The notes under the pieces were generated by a model. That model was not told the origin of the DNA. It searched no databases and saw only the letters and a program-made list of their open reading frames with translations. This document shows positions 23,175 to 31,697 of a stretch of DNA of 64,000 nucleotides, piece after piece (position 1 is the stretch's first letter; every line of letters begins with the position of its first letter). A program made the translations under genes and the position numbers. The DNA is from DAIPKP01 sp964545875 (GTDB taxonomy: Bacteria; Synergistota; Synergistia; Synergistales; Aminiphilaceae): the NCBI GenBank assembly GCA_964545875.1, contig CAZJHH010000006.1, positions 161,699 to 225,698 on the forward strand. Direction: 5' to 3'.

Positions 23175-24263
23175 TCAATACCCCCCTCGGCGCCGATTTT
23201 TCTCCTTGGCAAACTTTCGAGCGTTTTTGATGCCCCCCACTTCCGCAAACATGGTGGCAATTTTTTCACTTTCGATCTGCCTGGAGTTAAGCCCCTCATA
23301 CCGGGCTTCCTTTTTCAGCTTGAAATAGCTTTCGAGGCGCTCCTCCGAAAGAAGCCCTTCCTCTATGGCTTTCCGTACCGCGCAGAAAGGCTCCCGGGTA
23401 TGGGTGCAATTCCGGAATCTGCACGCTGCGGCTAACTCGTCGATATCCGCAAAGGCCTTGGCAAAATCCGCGCTTTCGATACCGAGTTCCCGCATTCCCG
23501 GGGTGTCGATCACCATACCTCCTCCAGGAAGAATCAGAAGTTCCCGCCTGGTGGTGGTATGCCGGCCCCGGTGGTCCTTTCGTATCTCCCGGGTCTGGAG
23601 AGCCTCTGTGCCCAGAAGCCGGTTTATCAGGGTGGATTTGCCCACTCCGGAGGAACCTACGAAAGCCACGGTTTTCCCCCTGCCGAGATAGTGACGCACC
23701 GGCAAATGTCCCTCCTCGGTGAGGCTGGAGGTAACCAGTACATCCACCCCCGGAGCCACTCTCCGGAGCTCCTCCAGCTTCTCCGAAAGGTCTTCGCAGA
23801 GATCCGCCTTGGTAAGCACCACCACGGGAGTGGCGCCGCTATCCCAGGCTATGCCGAGATAGCGCTCCACCCTCCGAAGATTGTAATCCCTGTTGAGGGA
23901 CATGCAGATGAAGAGGGTGTCGATATTTGCCGCCACCACCTGTTCGTGGTTGGCGGTTCCCGAAGCTCTTCGGATAAAGGCGCTTTTCCGGGGAAGCACA
24001 TGGTGAATGATGGCATGCCCCTCCGCATTTCCGGCGCGATCGAGCATTACAAAATCCCCCACTGCGGGATAGTCCCCGGGGGTTGATACGGAAAACCGGA
24101 ATTTACCGGAAACTTCCGCCGTACCTTCGCCCTTCTCCGTTATCACCCGATAGAGATCCTTGGATTGGGAGACAACGCGCCCCGCGTGCAGATTCTCATA
24201 CAAAACCGAGGTCGCCTCGAGGCTCTCGGAAAGGCCAAGATCGTTCATATGTATAGTGTGCAA
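23175..24263 (-). CDS. rsgA: Ribosome small-subunit-dependent GTPase A
   Basis: RsgA is a circularly permuted GTPase that checks late 30S assembly. It has an N-terminal OB domain, G4 LTKAD, G1 VGSSGVGKSTLINRL, G3 DTPGM and a C-terminal zinc knuckle CRFRNCTHTREPFC. The start is unusual: the first ATG (24248) is 24 bases from the only good SD, whereas a TTG at 24263 stands 8 bases after GGAGG. I therefore choose TTG, giving 362 residues. It is followed immediately by the GNAT gene. A TATAAT on the minus strand at 24436-24441 may be its -10 box. Confidence 0.9.
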   Translation of the reverse strand: MHTIHMNDLGLSESLEATSVLYENLHAGRVVSQSKDLYRVITEKGEGTAEVSGKFRFSVSTPGDYPAVGDFVMLDRAGNAEGHAIIHHVLPRKSAFIRRASGTANHEQVVAANIDTLFICMSLNRDYNLRRVERYLGIAWDSGATPVVVLTKADLCEDLSEKLEELRRVAPGVDVLVTSSLTEEGHLPVRHYLGRGKTVAFVGSSGVGKSTLINRLLGTEALQTREIRKDHRGRHTTTRRELLILPGGGMVIDTPGMRELGIESADFAKAFADIDELAAACRFRNCTHTREPFCAVRKAIEEGLLSEERLESYFKLKKEARYEGLNSRQIESEKIATMFAEVGGIKNARKFAKEKNRRRGGY

Positions 24264-24549
24264 TGTTCCAACCTCCAAAAGTTCGTACAGTAACGGACAA
24301 ATCAAGAAACAAAACAATAACGCAAACTTTTGGGAGGCATATGGCTCGATATCAGTGCATATACACCTCCCTCGGCATCACAGTTTTCATGACAATCTCC
24401 AGCACGTTATGATTCAGCATACAGTCAATCTCCTTATTATAAGATCCGTTCTTTAACATCATCCCATGCTATCATGAAAATCCTCGACATCCAAAGGATT
24501 ATGGCACGTTAGATTATCATGCACATCTAGCGTAACCTTCACAAAAGGC

Positions 24550-25521
24550 CTATTCCGTAAGCTCGTCGCAAAAATGCCTAGCCACCAAAAAAAACCACGG
24601 AATCTGGCTCTTCTGAAGCAAAGACACATTGTAATTTTGGCTTATGGATTCCGTAGAGACTATTTGTCCCAAGTCGGAAATTATATAGGAATGTTTTTCT
24701 GAATCCAGTGAACCAGGATAAATACATGCGCGTATCAGGGCTGTAAGTACCTCCACAAAACACATTGGCCCTCCCAGATAATTCCACCAATCAAGTCCAA
24801 TGCGAACCATTATATCGACTTCAATTCCCTCTTCCTGAAACGAGCAATTCCAACGACCCTTAGGGCTTATAGTTATGGCAGAAGGCTTCTTTTCTTCGAT
24901 TTTTCTTAATATATGCCAATCTTTTTTATTGGAATTTTTCTCCGTTCCATATAAAACGCCGTAGCTGAAATCAACTTTAGTTTTTTCAGCATTATTTGAC
25001 CAAATTTTATAATTATTTACGATCGCATCAGCAAAATTCTCACTCATTTCATCGTTTAAGCATCGTGGGCCACTTTTAAGCGTCACGAGGCGAATTAAGT
25101 TTTTTTCCTTTTTCCTTCCATCAAGCGCAGAATTCGCCGTATGCATCTCACTTGCCACACACTCCCATCCATATGCGGGAAGGACCACTTCTTCTACCAT
25201 TCTACCTGCTGAAGTCTCCATCGAAGAAAATTGTTTTGCAGGTAAAATATCGCTTTCGATTTCACTGATTTTTTGGTAGCGTTTTTGACAAGCATGAATG
25301 AGTAAAACGTAGGGGCTTGTATTAAACTTACAAAAAAAAGCATCTTTATCAGGTAAACAAGTAATATGTGACTGAATTTTTTTACGGAAAGAAGTCTCCA
25401 TGGACAAAACACGACGACGTTTTTCCGAGGAATCATCAATCAGCCGCAAATGCTCCAGCAATTGCAATTTTGAAAGTCGCCTCAAAGACGCTTTAGGAAG
25501 TCCCTCATGACTGCGTGCCAT
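24550..25521 (-). CDS. Type II restriction endonuclease (probably PmeII-like)
   Basis: The 323-residue protein starts one base after the stop codon of the C5-methyltransferase and is AT-richer than the core genes. The central region GRMVEEVVLPAYGWE, followed by ALDGRKKEKNLIRLVTLKSG, gives E, D and K residues arranged like a PD-(D/E)xK nuclease site, and IVNNYKIW and KDWHILRKIEE follow. I recall this pattern from the PmeII family of restriction enzymes but cannot verify it. With the methyltransferase it makes a self-contained restriction-modification system; the recognition sequence cannot be read from the sequence. Confidence 0.72.
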   Translation of the reverse strand: MARSHEGLPKASLRRLSKLQLLEHLRLIDDSSEKRRRVLSMETSFRKKIQSHITCLPDKDAFFCKFNTSPYVLLIHACQKRYQKISEIESDILPAKQFSSMETSAGRMVEEVVLPAYGWECVASEMHTANSALDGRKKEKNLIRLVTLKSGPRCLNDEMSENFADAIVNNYKIWSNNAEKTKVDFSYGVLYGTEKNSNKKDWHILRKIEEKKPSAITISPKGRWNCSFQEEGIEVDIMVRIGLDWWNYLGGPMCFVEVLTALIRACIYPGSLDSEKHSYIISDLGQIVSTESISQNYNVSLLQKSQIPWFFLVARHFCDELTE

Positions 25522-25522
25522 A

Positions 25523-26875
25523 TCATTCTACCCCCCGAACCTTCCTGATCGTCTTCGGCATTCCATAAACAGCTCCGCCGTTTTCTTTTTCATCATCCCA
25601 TATAACGGCCTTCCCGTTTTTAACCCAACGGCGCGTTCTAACATGGGATTGAAGATATACAATCCGGGGCTCTGTAGAACTTACCGGTACAGGTTTCAAG
25701 TTTCGTTCGGTCACTTTCCGAAGAGCCTCTGAAAGCACTTCTCCGGCAATCATTCCCAATCGGGTAGGGACAGCATTGCCTGCCTGCGTATATTGTTCCA
25801 GAATTGTTCCGCAGAATTGCCAATCATCGGGAAATTCTTGAATCCGAGCATATTCGCGAATAGATAAAGCACGAGTTTCGACAGGATGGCAAAGAGCAGT
25901 GCTTGCATGATTCGGCATTGTCACTAGAGTCGGACAGGGAAGATCAAAAGTAAGCCTTCGCCACCAGCCTGACCGCCCCCCCTTGGCAAACCAGGCTTGC
26001 CCCATGGATTCCTTTTGGAGATCCTCCGGAAGACTTCGCCAGTTTGACCCTGGAGGGATTTTTTCAAGGTAACGTTTTTTCCTCGGGCTGAAATCGAGAA
26101 CCATAGGCTGATCTTCCCGAAGATTTGATATGGCATCACCAAGAGTTTTCCAAGGTTTTAACGAAGGTCGTTCAAAAAGATCACACTGAAGTTCCGCAAG
26201 ACTGTTTTCTGGAAATTGACTGTGGGTAGGAGGCGGAAATTCAATTTTCATATTGTAACGATTTCCTATAAAGAATACTCTTTCCCGAATTTGAGGCGCC
26301 CCGTAGTTTACAGCATTAACCTCGTAGATGTCCAAATGATAGCCCACGGCACCGAAGCTCGCCAAATCTTTGGCAAATAAGCGCACCACAGAGCCCGGAG
26401 TCTCTTCCTCTGTTAGAGGAAGCCCTCCTTTTTCCGGTCGATCTTTGATGGGGCGATGCTTCAATGCGGCAGAAAGCAACCCTCGCACGTTTTCCATGAG
26501 AAAAATTTTCGGACGAATATATTCTACAAATCGCAAGAATTCCCAAAGAAGAGTCCCTCGCAGATCTTGAATCGTTCCACGTCTACCCGCAGTACTAAAG
26601 GACTGGCATGGAGGACCTCCCACAATAACATCCACATTTTCGCGCTGAAGGCCAAGAGAATCTAACACCTCTTTCGGTGAAAGTTTTGTAATATCAGCCT
26701 CGATTACTTTTAAGTGTTCTGGCAAACGTCCCTTTCTTTGATTTAACCGAATAGTTTCGCAAAACGCAGGAATCTTCTCAATACATGCAACAATCTCAAA
26801 CACACCGGTTTGCTCAATACCTAAATCAAGCCCCATTCCTCCAGAAAAGAGGGAAAGCACCTTATATTTTTTCAT
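25523..26875 (-). CDS. DNA (cytosine-5-)-methyltransferase
   Basis: All diagnostic C5-methyltransferase motifs are in order over 450 residues: motif I LSLFSGGMGLDLG, motif IV GGPPCQSFS with catalytic C90, motif VI ENVRG (128-132), motif VIII QIRERVFFIG and motif X GNAVPTRLG, with a target recognition region between VIII and X. It should protect host DNA from the endonuclease encoded directly behind it. The pair has lower GC and different codon use from the flanking rsgA and TamB-like genes, which suggests horizontal transfer. No specificity or C-protein gene is visible. Confidence 0.93.
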   Translation of the reverse strand: MKKYKVLSLFSGGMGLDLGIEQTGVFEIVACIEKIPAFCETIRLNQRKGRLPEHLKVIEADITKLSPKEVLDSLGLQRENVDVIVGGPPCQSFSTAGRRGTIQDLRGTLLWEFLRFVEYIRPKIFLMENVRGLLSAALKHRPIKDRPEKGGLPLTEEETPGSVVRLFAKDLASFGAVGYHLDIYEVNAVNYGAPQIRERVFFIGNRYNMKIEFPPPTHSQFPENSLAELQCDLFERPSLKPWKTLGDAISNLREDQPMVLDFSPRKKRYLEKIPPGSNWRSLPEDLQKESMGQAWFAKGGRSGWWRRLTFDLPCPTLVTMPNHASTALCHPVETRALSIREYARIQEFPDDWQFCGTILEQYTQAGNAVPTRLGMIAGEVLSEALRKVTERNLKPVPVSSTEPRIVYLQSHVRTRRWVKNGKAVIWDDEKENGGAVYGMPKTIRKVRGVE

Positions 26876-27191
26876 AAATAAAACCCTTCTTGAATATTTT
26901 TTAAATCTTCTTTTACAAAACCATTTTTTTGAAAAAAGAGATAGATCCCGCCAAAGAAAAGCTTATAGGAATACGCTCATCAAGTCATAGGCGCGCAATC
27001 TTTTTTCTACCGAAAGGCCTTGGTTATTCAAGCACTTTTCATCAAGATCACACGCACATTACATGGCAAATTTCTTAAACACCAACACGGCATCCCGGAC
27101 ATAATGAAGGTCCAATATTTGGGGATATTCTCCATTTTTAGGAGAATTATCGGTCAGAGAAAAAGAATCGCGAGGAATGCCTCGTTCTCGA
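26876..27191. other. AT-rich gap upstream of the restriction-modification pair
   Basis: These 316 bases hold no supportable gene. The left part is AT-rich and presumably contains the methyltransferase promoter, although no good -35/-10 pair was found. A minus-strand frame near 27059-27180 reads sensibly for about 25 residues but has no start and no recognised family. Confidence 0.35.
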
Positions 27192-27581
27192 CTATACGGT
27201 GATCTCGATTCTGTTTCCGTCGGGGTCGCAGACACAGCTTTCGTAGTATCCGTCCCCGGTCCATCTCGGCTCGGAGAGTATCCCGCAGCCGTCCTTTCGA
27301 AGCTCTTCGGTTTTCGCATCCACCTTTTCCACGCTCCCCACGGAGATGGCCAGGTGAATGAACCCGAGATGCTGTTTTCCCGGATCCTTCGGATTTTCCA
27401 GAATGGAGGCCATGCTCATGAGTTCCAGGCTGGCCCCGTCGGAAAAACGGAGAAAGATGGAGGAGAAGCCCTTTTTCTCGTTAACGTAGAGATCCCCCGG
27501 AGAGGCTTCGAAATATTGCGCATAGAATGCCGCGAGTCTTTGAATATTTCGGGACCAGAGCGCCACATGATGAATTTTCAT
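27192..27581 (-). CDS. VOC (glyoxalase-like) family protein
   Basis: The ATG at 27581 follows GAAGGAACA; the frame continues to 27638 without support. The 129-residue protein has KIHHVALWSRNIQRLAAFY at the N-terminus (first metal His), HLGFIHLAISVGS in the middle (second His), and ESCVCDPDGNRIEI at the end (metal Glu), the ligands of glyoxalase I and related dioxygenases. It is not closely similar to the VOC protein at 7252-7623. The partner substrate is unknown. Confidence 0.85.
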   Translation of the reverse strand: MKIHHVALWSRNIQRLAAFYAQYFEASPGDLYVNEKKGFSSIFLRFSDGASLELMSMASILENPKDPGKQHLGFIHLAISVGSVEKVDAKTEELRKDGCGILSEPRWTGDGYYESCVCDPDGNRIEITV

Positions 27582-27688
27582 AACAGTGTTCCTTCGGCTG
27601 CGAATGTATTTGTTATATTTGCCATTTGTTTTATCCAATCTTTCTCAAGAAGAATCTTCCTCCGGCTCTTCGGAAATTCCTGAAAAAT

Positions 27689-30600
27689 CTATTCGAAGAT
27701 CTTGAGGATTTCCTTTGTAAGTTCTTCCTTGAGCTGGTCTTCCAGGCTCTTGGGCTCCGGCGTGGGAGTGGGAGGCGTTCCGGGCTGAGGAGTTTCGGGA
27801 ATTGCGATGACCGGAGATCCCGGAGTGGGGGTAGGGGCCTGCTCCATTCGAAGGTTCTTCATTTTGGGATCCTTGGCGGTGCCCTCCAGGGTAAAGGTGA
27901 CTTTGCGGAAGTCCCGGCTTTTTCCGAAATCCGAAACCCCTCCCAGAACGCCCTGAAGGAGTCCTTCCAGGGATCCCGGATTCTGGATAAGCCCCGCCAC
28001 ACCCCCTGCAGTTCCTCCGGCGAGGGCGTTCACGAGCTGTACGTTCACCATTCCCTCCACGGCGATGTTCATGGGCCCTTCGTAGGATATGGGCCCCGAA
28101 GCCCGAAGAGATTGATAGAGGGGGTCTCCCGGTTCCGGCTGGGCCTCTCCGGAACGCAGCAGAAAGCGATAGGCATCCAGCTCGTAGGTGCCGGAAATTT
28201 TCTGAAAGGCCACGTTGCGTCCTCCGTGAAGTTTGGCGATGAGATCCGCCCAGGGTACTCCGGTGAGGTGCCCCTTGGAGGTGGCAAAGGATCCTTCTCC
28301 CCGGAGAGCCCCGGAGAGAAAGTTCCCCGCTCCCTTGAAATCGAGAACTCCGTTGCAGTGAAGCCCTTTGTCGCTTCTGGTGAGATCCTGCAGAAGAGGC
28401 CCCATGGAGATGAGTTCTCCCTTGGCATCGCTGCGCCAGGCCCCGGTGGAAAAGGTGGCCGAGAAGTTGGCCCCCAGGGTTCCCCCGTAGAGAGAGGCCT
28501 TGGCGGCGGCTATTTTCAAAGTGTCCTTTTCGAGAGCGAGAGGAAGGGTTACCTGTTCCGCCCTGAGGCCGAAGAGCCGAAGCTCCGGCACCGAACAGCT
28601 TCCGCTCCCCCGAAGGTTTTCCGGGGATCCCTTGAGAGCGAAGGTTCCCGAGAGGGTTCCCTGGGCTTCCAGATCCTTGAGTTTGGGAAAATCCTTTCCC
28701 AGGGCGGCAAGGCTGAGATTCGCCCAATCTCCCCGGATATCCGTCTCCGGAACATCTCCCTTGAAAAGAACTCCTCCCGAAAGGCTGAGGGTTCCTCCGT
28801 AGAGAGATGCCCGGGCCTCCGAAAGGGTAAAGCCCTCAAGACCTCCCTGGCCCTGAAGATGTATCTTTTCCAGAGTGAGAACGTCGTACCGAACCTTGGG
28901 AGCACTAAGGCGTACCGCAAAACGGGGTTTGTCGAAGGTTCCTTCGGCGGTTATCCCCATCTGGGCCACCCCCTGAAGGGGCATCTCGCCGGCATCGGTT
29001 TTGTACAGCCGGGAGATGTCCAGATTTTCTCCTCCGAGCTCCAGATGGAAGGCGCTCTTTGCGGCGGGATCCCCCAGGGCAATCTCTCCCTGCCCCCGGA
29101 GGGCGGCCTTTCCCATGCGGCTCTCCAGGCTGGAAATCCTGAGCTTCCGCTCTCCCAAGTTCAGGGCAAGTTCTCCCCGGGGATTTTCCAGGAGTACCCC
29201 CGAGGGGTGCCGGATATCCGCAGCGGCAAGCGTGAAGGGAAGATCCTTCACCTCTCCTTTGAGGAGCTTCGGCATCTGCCCCGAGGCGAGCAGAAATTCT
29301 CCCTTGGCGTGGCGCACCTGGGTGCCGTCGGAAAGGGTCAGAAGAGGAACGTACACCGTCAGATCCCCTCCGGGGGCGTTCAAGGGGCCCTTGAAGGATG
29401 CCTTGAGGGTAAGATCTCCCTTGAGTCCCGCATCCTTGAGCTCGGGATACCAGCTCCCCAGGGAGGCGAGCGGAACGTTCCGGAGTTCCAGGGCGCCCTC
29501 TCCGGAGGGAGAAGCTTCTGCCAGGTTCCGGAAGGTTCCGTCCAGGTGCAGGCTGCCCTGCTCTATCCGGGCGGAAGCTTTCTGCAGAAGGAGAGTTTGC
29601 TCCTTCTCCCGATAGGCGAAGGGAAGCCGCAGGGCATCCACAAAGGTATCGAATACCGCAAGTTTGGGAGATTCCACCTCCCCCGCAATAACCAGAGACC
29701 CCGGAATTCCCCGAAGGGTTCCTCCGATGTGGACATCTCCCCGGAGAGGATATCCCTGCAGAGGAGGAAGGAACTTCTGAAGGCGCTCAAGCCGGAGCCC
29801 CTTGGAGCTGAAGGAAAGATCCAGAGAGGGACCGGGAAAAGATCCCTTGCCGGAAAGAGCCAGATTGCCCCCCCAGCCTTCGCCCCGGGCAGTTATATGA
29901 AGCGTGTTCCGCTCCCGAAGCTTGATCTGCATTTTAAGCTCCGAGAAGCTTTCGTCCCCCAGGGAAACCCGGGGAGCATAGATCTGTGCATCTCCCTGAA
30001 ACTGCCCATCCGTTCCCTCCACCTGAATGGTTCCCTGTTCCACGGTTCCTCCCAGGTGAATTTCCCCGGGAAGCACGCTCCGAAGCTCCTCCAGAGGAAT
30101 GTTCTCCGCCGCAAGAAAGAGGGAGAAGATTCCGGGAAGGGCTGCCCCGGCCTTTTCGTAATACTGATACGATCCGTGCCCCCGAAAGGGAATGCCTCCG
30201 GGGCGAAACTCGGGAATCTCCATTTCCAGACGGTTTTCAGCCCAGGAAAAATCGCAGACGCTTTCTCCCAGAGGAACGCCGAAGAGCGTTCCCGGATGGG
30301 TAAGAAGTCTTCCGGAAAGCCGCAGATCCTCCGTTCCGGTACCGGTGCCCTCCAGAAAGGCCGTGAGAGGAAATCCAAGCCCCGAGCCTCCGGAAATTTC
30401 CAGAAGTTCGAGAAGCTTCTCCAGGCTTGGAGTATGGAGTTCTCCCCGGAGAGAGGCTTGAGGAAGAAGAACCCCCTCTCCCCGAAGCTGTCCGGCTCCG
30501 AAATCGATTTCCGTGCGGAGCATCTCTATCCGATCCACCCCGCCTCCGGGGGCGGAAGAGAATTCCAGGCGGAAAACCGCGTCCCCTTCAAGAGGAAGGG

Positions 30601-31063
30601 TGCCGTACAGGAGCTTCCCTCCCAGGGAGAAAACATCTCCCTGCTGGTGCAGTTCCAGAACGCTTCCTTCCAAGGGGCGGAGAAGCTCCGGAGGGAGATT
30701 TCTCAGGGGTTCCAGCAGAGAGGCAAGGCGTTCGGGAAAAACATGGAAATCCCGAAGCTCCATCCGGTCGAGCTCGAAGGATTTTCTGAGAAGGGGTCTC
30801 AGCCCCACCTTGACGAATCCTTGCCGCACCTCTACCAAGGGAACTCCCTCTTTGAAAAGCCCCAGATTTTCCATGGTGTATCCCCGGAGAGGATTGCCCC
30901 GGAGCTCCTGAAAGGTGAGAGAAGCATCAAGATGGATCCGGGCCTGTTCCACCAGAACCTTGCCGATAAAGGCGGTACCCATGTTGGTGGTGAGAAACGC
31001 CCCCATACCCAAGAGAAGGCCTCCCACGACGATGACCATGGCCAGCATAATTTTTTTTCTCAT
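27689..31063 (-). CDS. TamB/AsmA-like inner-membrane-anchored envelope protein
   Basis: The 1124-residue protein has one N-terminal membrane anchor (about residues 5-27) and a very long stretch of repeated amphipathic beta strands typical of the AsmA/TamB/YhdP bridge-like lipid-transport superfamily. These proteins span the periplasm and move phospholipid to the outer membrane or help outer-membrane protein assembly. Near the C-terminus is the AsmA-like region (GVLDFKGAGNFLSGALRGEG), followed by a proline/threonine-rich tail and a final charged helix. It is a monocistronic minus-strand gene. The superfamily is likely; which member it equals is not certain. Confidence 0.75.
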   Translation of the reverse strand: MRKKIMLAMVIVVGGLLLGMGAFLTTNMGTAFIGKVLVEQARIHLDASLTFQELRGNPLRGYTMENLGLFKEGVPLVEVRQGFVKVGLRPLLRKSFELDRMELRDFHVFPERLASLLEPLRNLPPELLRPLEGSVLELHQQGDVFSLGGKLLYGTLPLEGDAVFRLEFSSAPGGGVDRIEMLRTEIDFGAGQLRGEGVLLPQASLRGELHTPSLEKLLELLEISGGSGLGFPLTAFLEGTGTGTEDLRLSGRLLTHPGTLFGVPLGESVCDFSWAENRLEMEIPEFRPGGIPFRGHGSYQYYEKAGAALPGIFSLFLAAENIPLEELRSVLPGEIHLGGTVEQGTIQVEGTDGQFQGDAQIYAPRVSLGDESFSELKMQIKLRERNTLHITARGEGWGGNLALSGKGSFPGPSLDLSFSSKGLRLERLQKFLPPLQGYPLRGDVHIGGTLRGIPGSLVIAGEVESPKLAVFDTFVDALRLPFAYREKEQTLLLQKASARIEQGSLHLDGTFRNLAEASPSGEGALELRNVPLASLGSWYPELKDAGLKGDLTLKASFKGPLNAPGGDLTVYVPLLTLSDGTQVRHAKGEFLLASGQMPKLLKGEVKDLPFTLAAADIRHPSGVLLENPRGELALNLGERKLRISSLESRMGKAALRGQGEIALGDPAAKSAFHLELGGENLDISRLYKTDAGEMPLQGVAQMGITAEGTFDKPRFAVRLSAPKVRYDVLTLEKIHLQGQGGLEGFTLSEARASLYGGTLSLSGGVLFKGDVPETDIRGDWANLSLAALGKDFPKLKDLEAQGTLSGTFALKGSPENLRGSGSCSVPELRLFGLRAEQVTLPLALEKDTLKIAAAKASLYGGTLGANFSATFSTGAWRSDAKGELISMGPLLQDLTRSDKGLHCNGVLDFKGAGNFLSGALRGEGSFATSKGHLTGVPWADLIAKLHGGRNVAFQKISGTYELDAYRFLLRSGEAQPEPGDPLYQSLRASGPISYEGPMNIAVEGMVNVQLVNALAGGTAGGVAGLIQNPGSLEGLLQGVLGGVSDFGKSRDFRKVTFTLEGTAKDPKMKNLRMEQAPTPTPGSPVIAIPETPQPGTPPTPTPEPKSLEDQLKEELTKEILKIFE

Positions 31064-31279
31064 ACTCGATGATCCTCCTTTTGCACGCTTCCGAATGTCC
31101 GCTTCTGAAGAGGGTTATCCTTTGTGCCGGGAACGTCTGCGTTCTCTCCCTCTTACATCGCACCTTTCCGAATCAAGCTGCTTGCCCCCGGCGCGCTTCT
31201 TCCGGCTCCGCATCACCGGTGCGGGCTGCGGCACGGATGAAGTATCCCTGGAAACTCCGGGGATCCGTTGTTCGACCTA

Positions 31280-31309
31280 TTGAACATATATTCCTCTCCA
31301 TGCTATACT
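31280..31309 (+). promoter_or_regulatory. Promoter of feoAB
   Basis: TTGAAC (31280-31285) and TATACT (31304-31309) are 18 bases apart, giving a start near 31316 and a leader of about 140 bases. No unambiguous Fur box was found over it. Confidence 0.55.
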
Positions 31310-31317
31310 TTTTTACC

Positions 31318-31353
31318 GGAGATGAGAAGATACCAAAGGAGGTATCCATCTCC
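31318..31353 (+). promoter_or_regulatory. Leader hairpin of feoAB
   Basis: GGAGATG (31318-31324) pairs with CATCTCC (31347-31353), and GATACC (31329-31334) with GGTATC (31341-31346), separated by an AGAA bulge and an AAAGGA loop. It starts at the predicted 5' end of the mRNA and lacks a T-run, so it may be an operator, a stabiliser or a sensor rather than a terminator. Confidence 0.45.
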
Positions 31354-31457
31354 GAAAGACAGCCATCACGGCAACCATGCTTCTTATTGTACATGAAAGA
31401 ATCTCCCCTTGGGGGAGCTTTCCGAAAGGTTTTCGGAAAAATCGGAGGAGTGACATC

Positions 31458-31697
31458 ATGCCAGTCATCGCCATGCGCAACATGAAAGACAACCAAAAGG
31501 GGATTATTCGGGCCATCCGGGCCAAGGGAGAACTGGGCCGCCGCATCCGCGACATGGGGCTCGTACCGGGCACGGAGTTCTACGTTCAAGGAAGGGCCCC
31601 CCTCTACGACCCCGTGGCCCTGCGGCTTCGGGGCTTCACCCTCACCCTGAGGAACAGCGAAGCGGACCATATCGACGTGGAGGTGGACGAAGCATGA
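31458..31697 (+). CDS. feoA: FeoA domain protein of the ferrous iron transport system
   Basis: The ATG at 31458 follows CGGAGGAG; 79 residues. The SH3-like FeoA fold is evident in IRAKGELGRRIRDMGLVPGTEFYV and VALRLRGFTLTLRNSEADHI. FeoA is a small cytosolic partner of FeoB, needed for ferrous iron uptake. It overlaps feoB by four bases (ATGA), so translation is coupled. A leader hairpin and a promoter lie upstream. Confidence 0.92.
   Translation: MPVIAMRNMKDNQKGIIRAIRAKGELGRRIRDMGLVPGTEFYVQGRAPLYDPVALRLRGFTLTLRNSEADHIDVEVDEA

Noticed and set aside
27626..31072. A plus-strand open frame of over 1100 codons antisense to the TamB-like gene
   Set aside because: The minus-strand frame has a membrane anchor, the AsmA-like C-terminal region and a sensible N-terminus. 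The antisense frame is rich in R, G, S and P with no motif, as expected for the shadow of a GC-rich gene.
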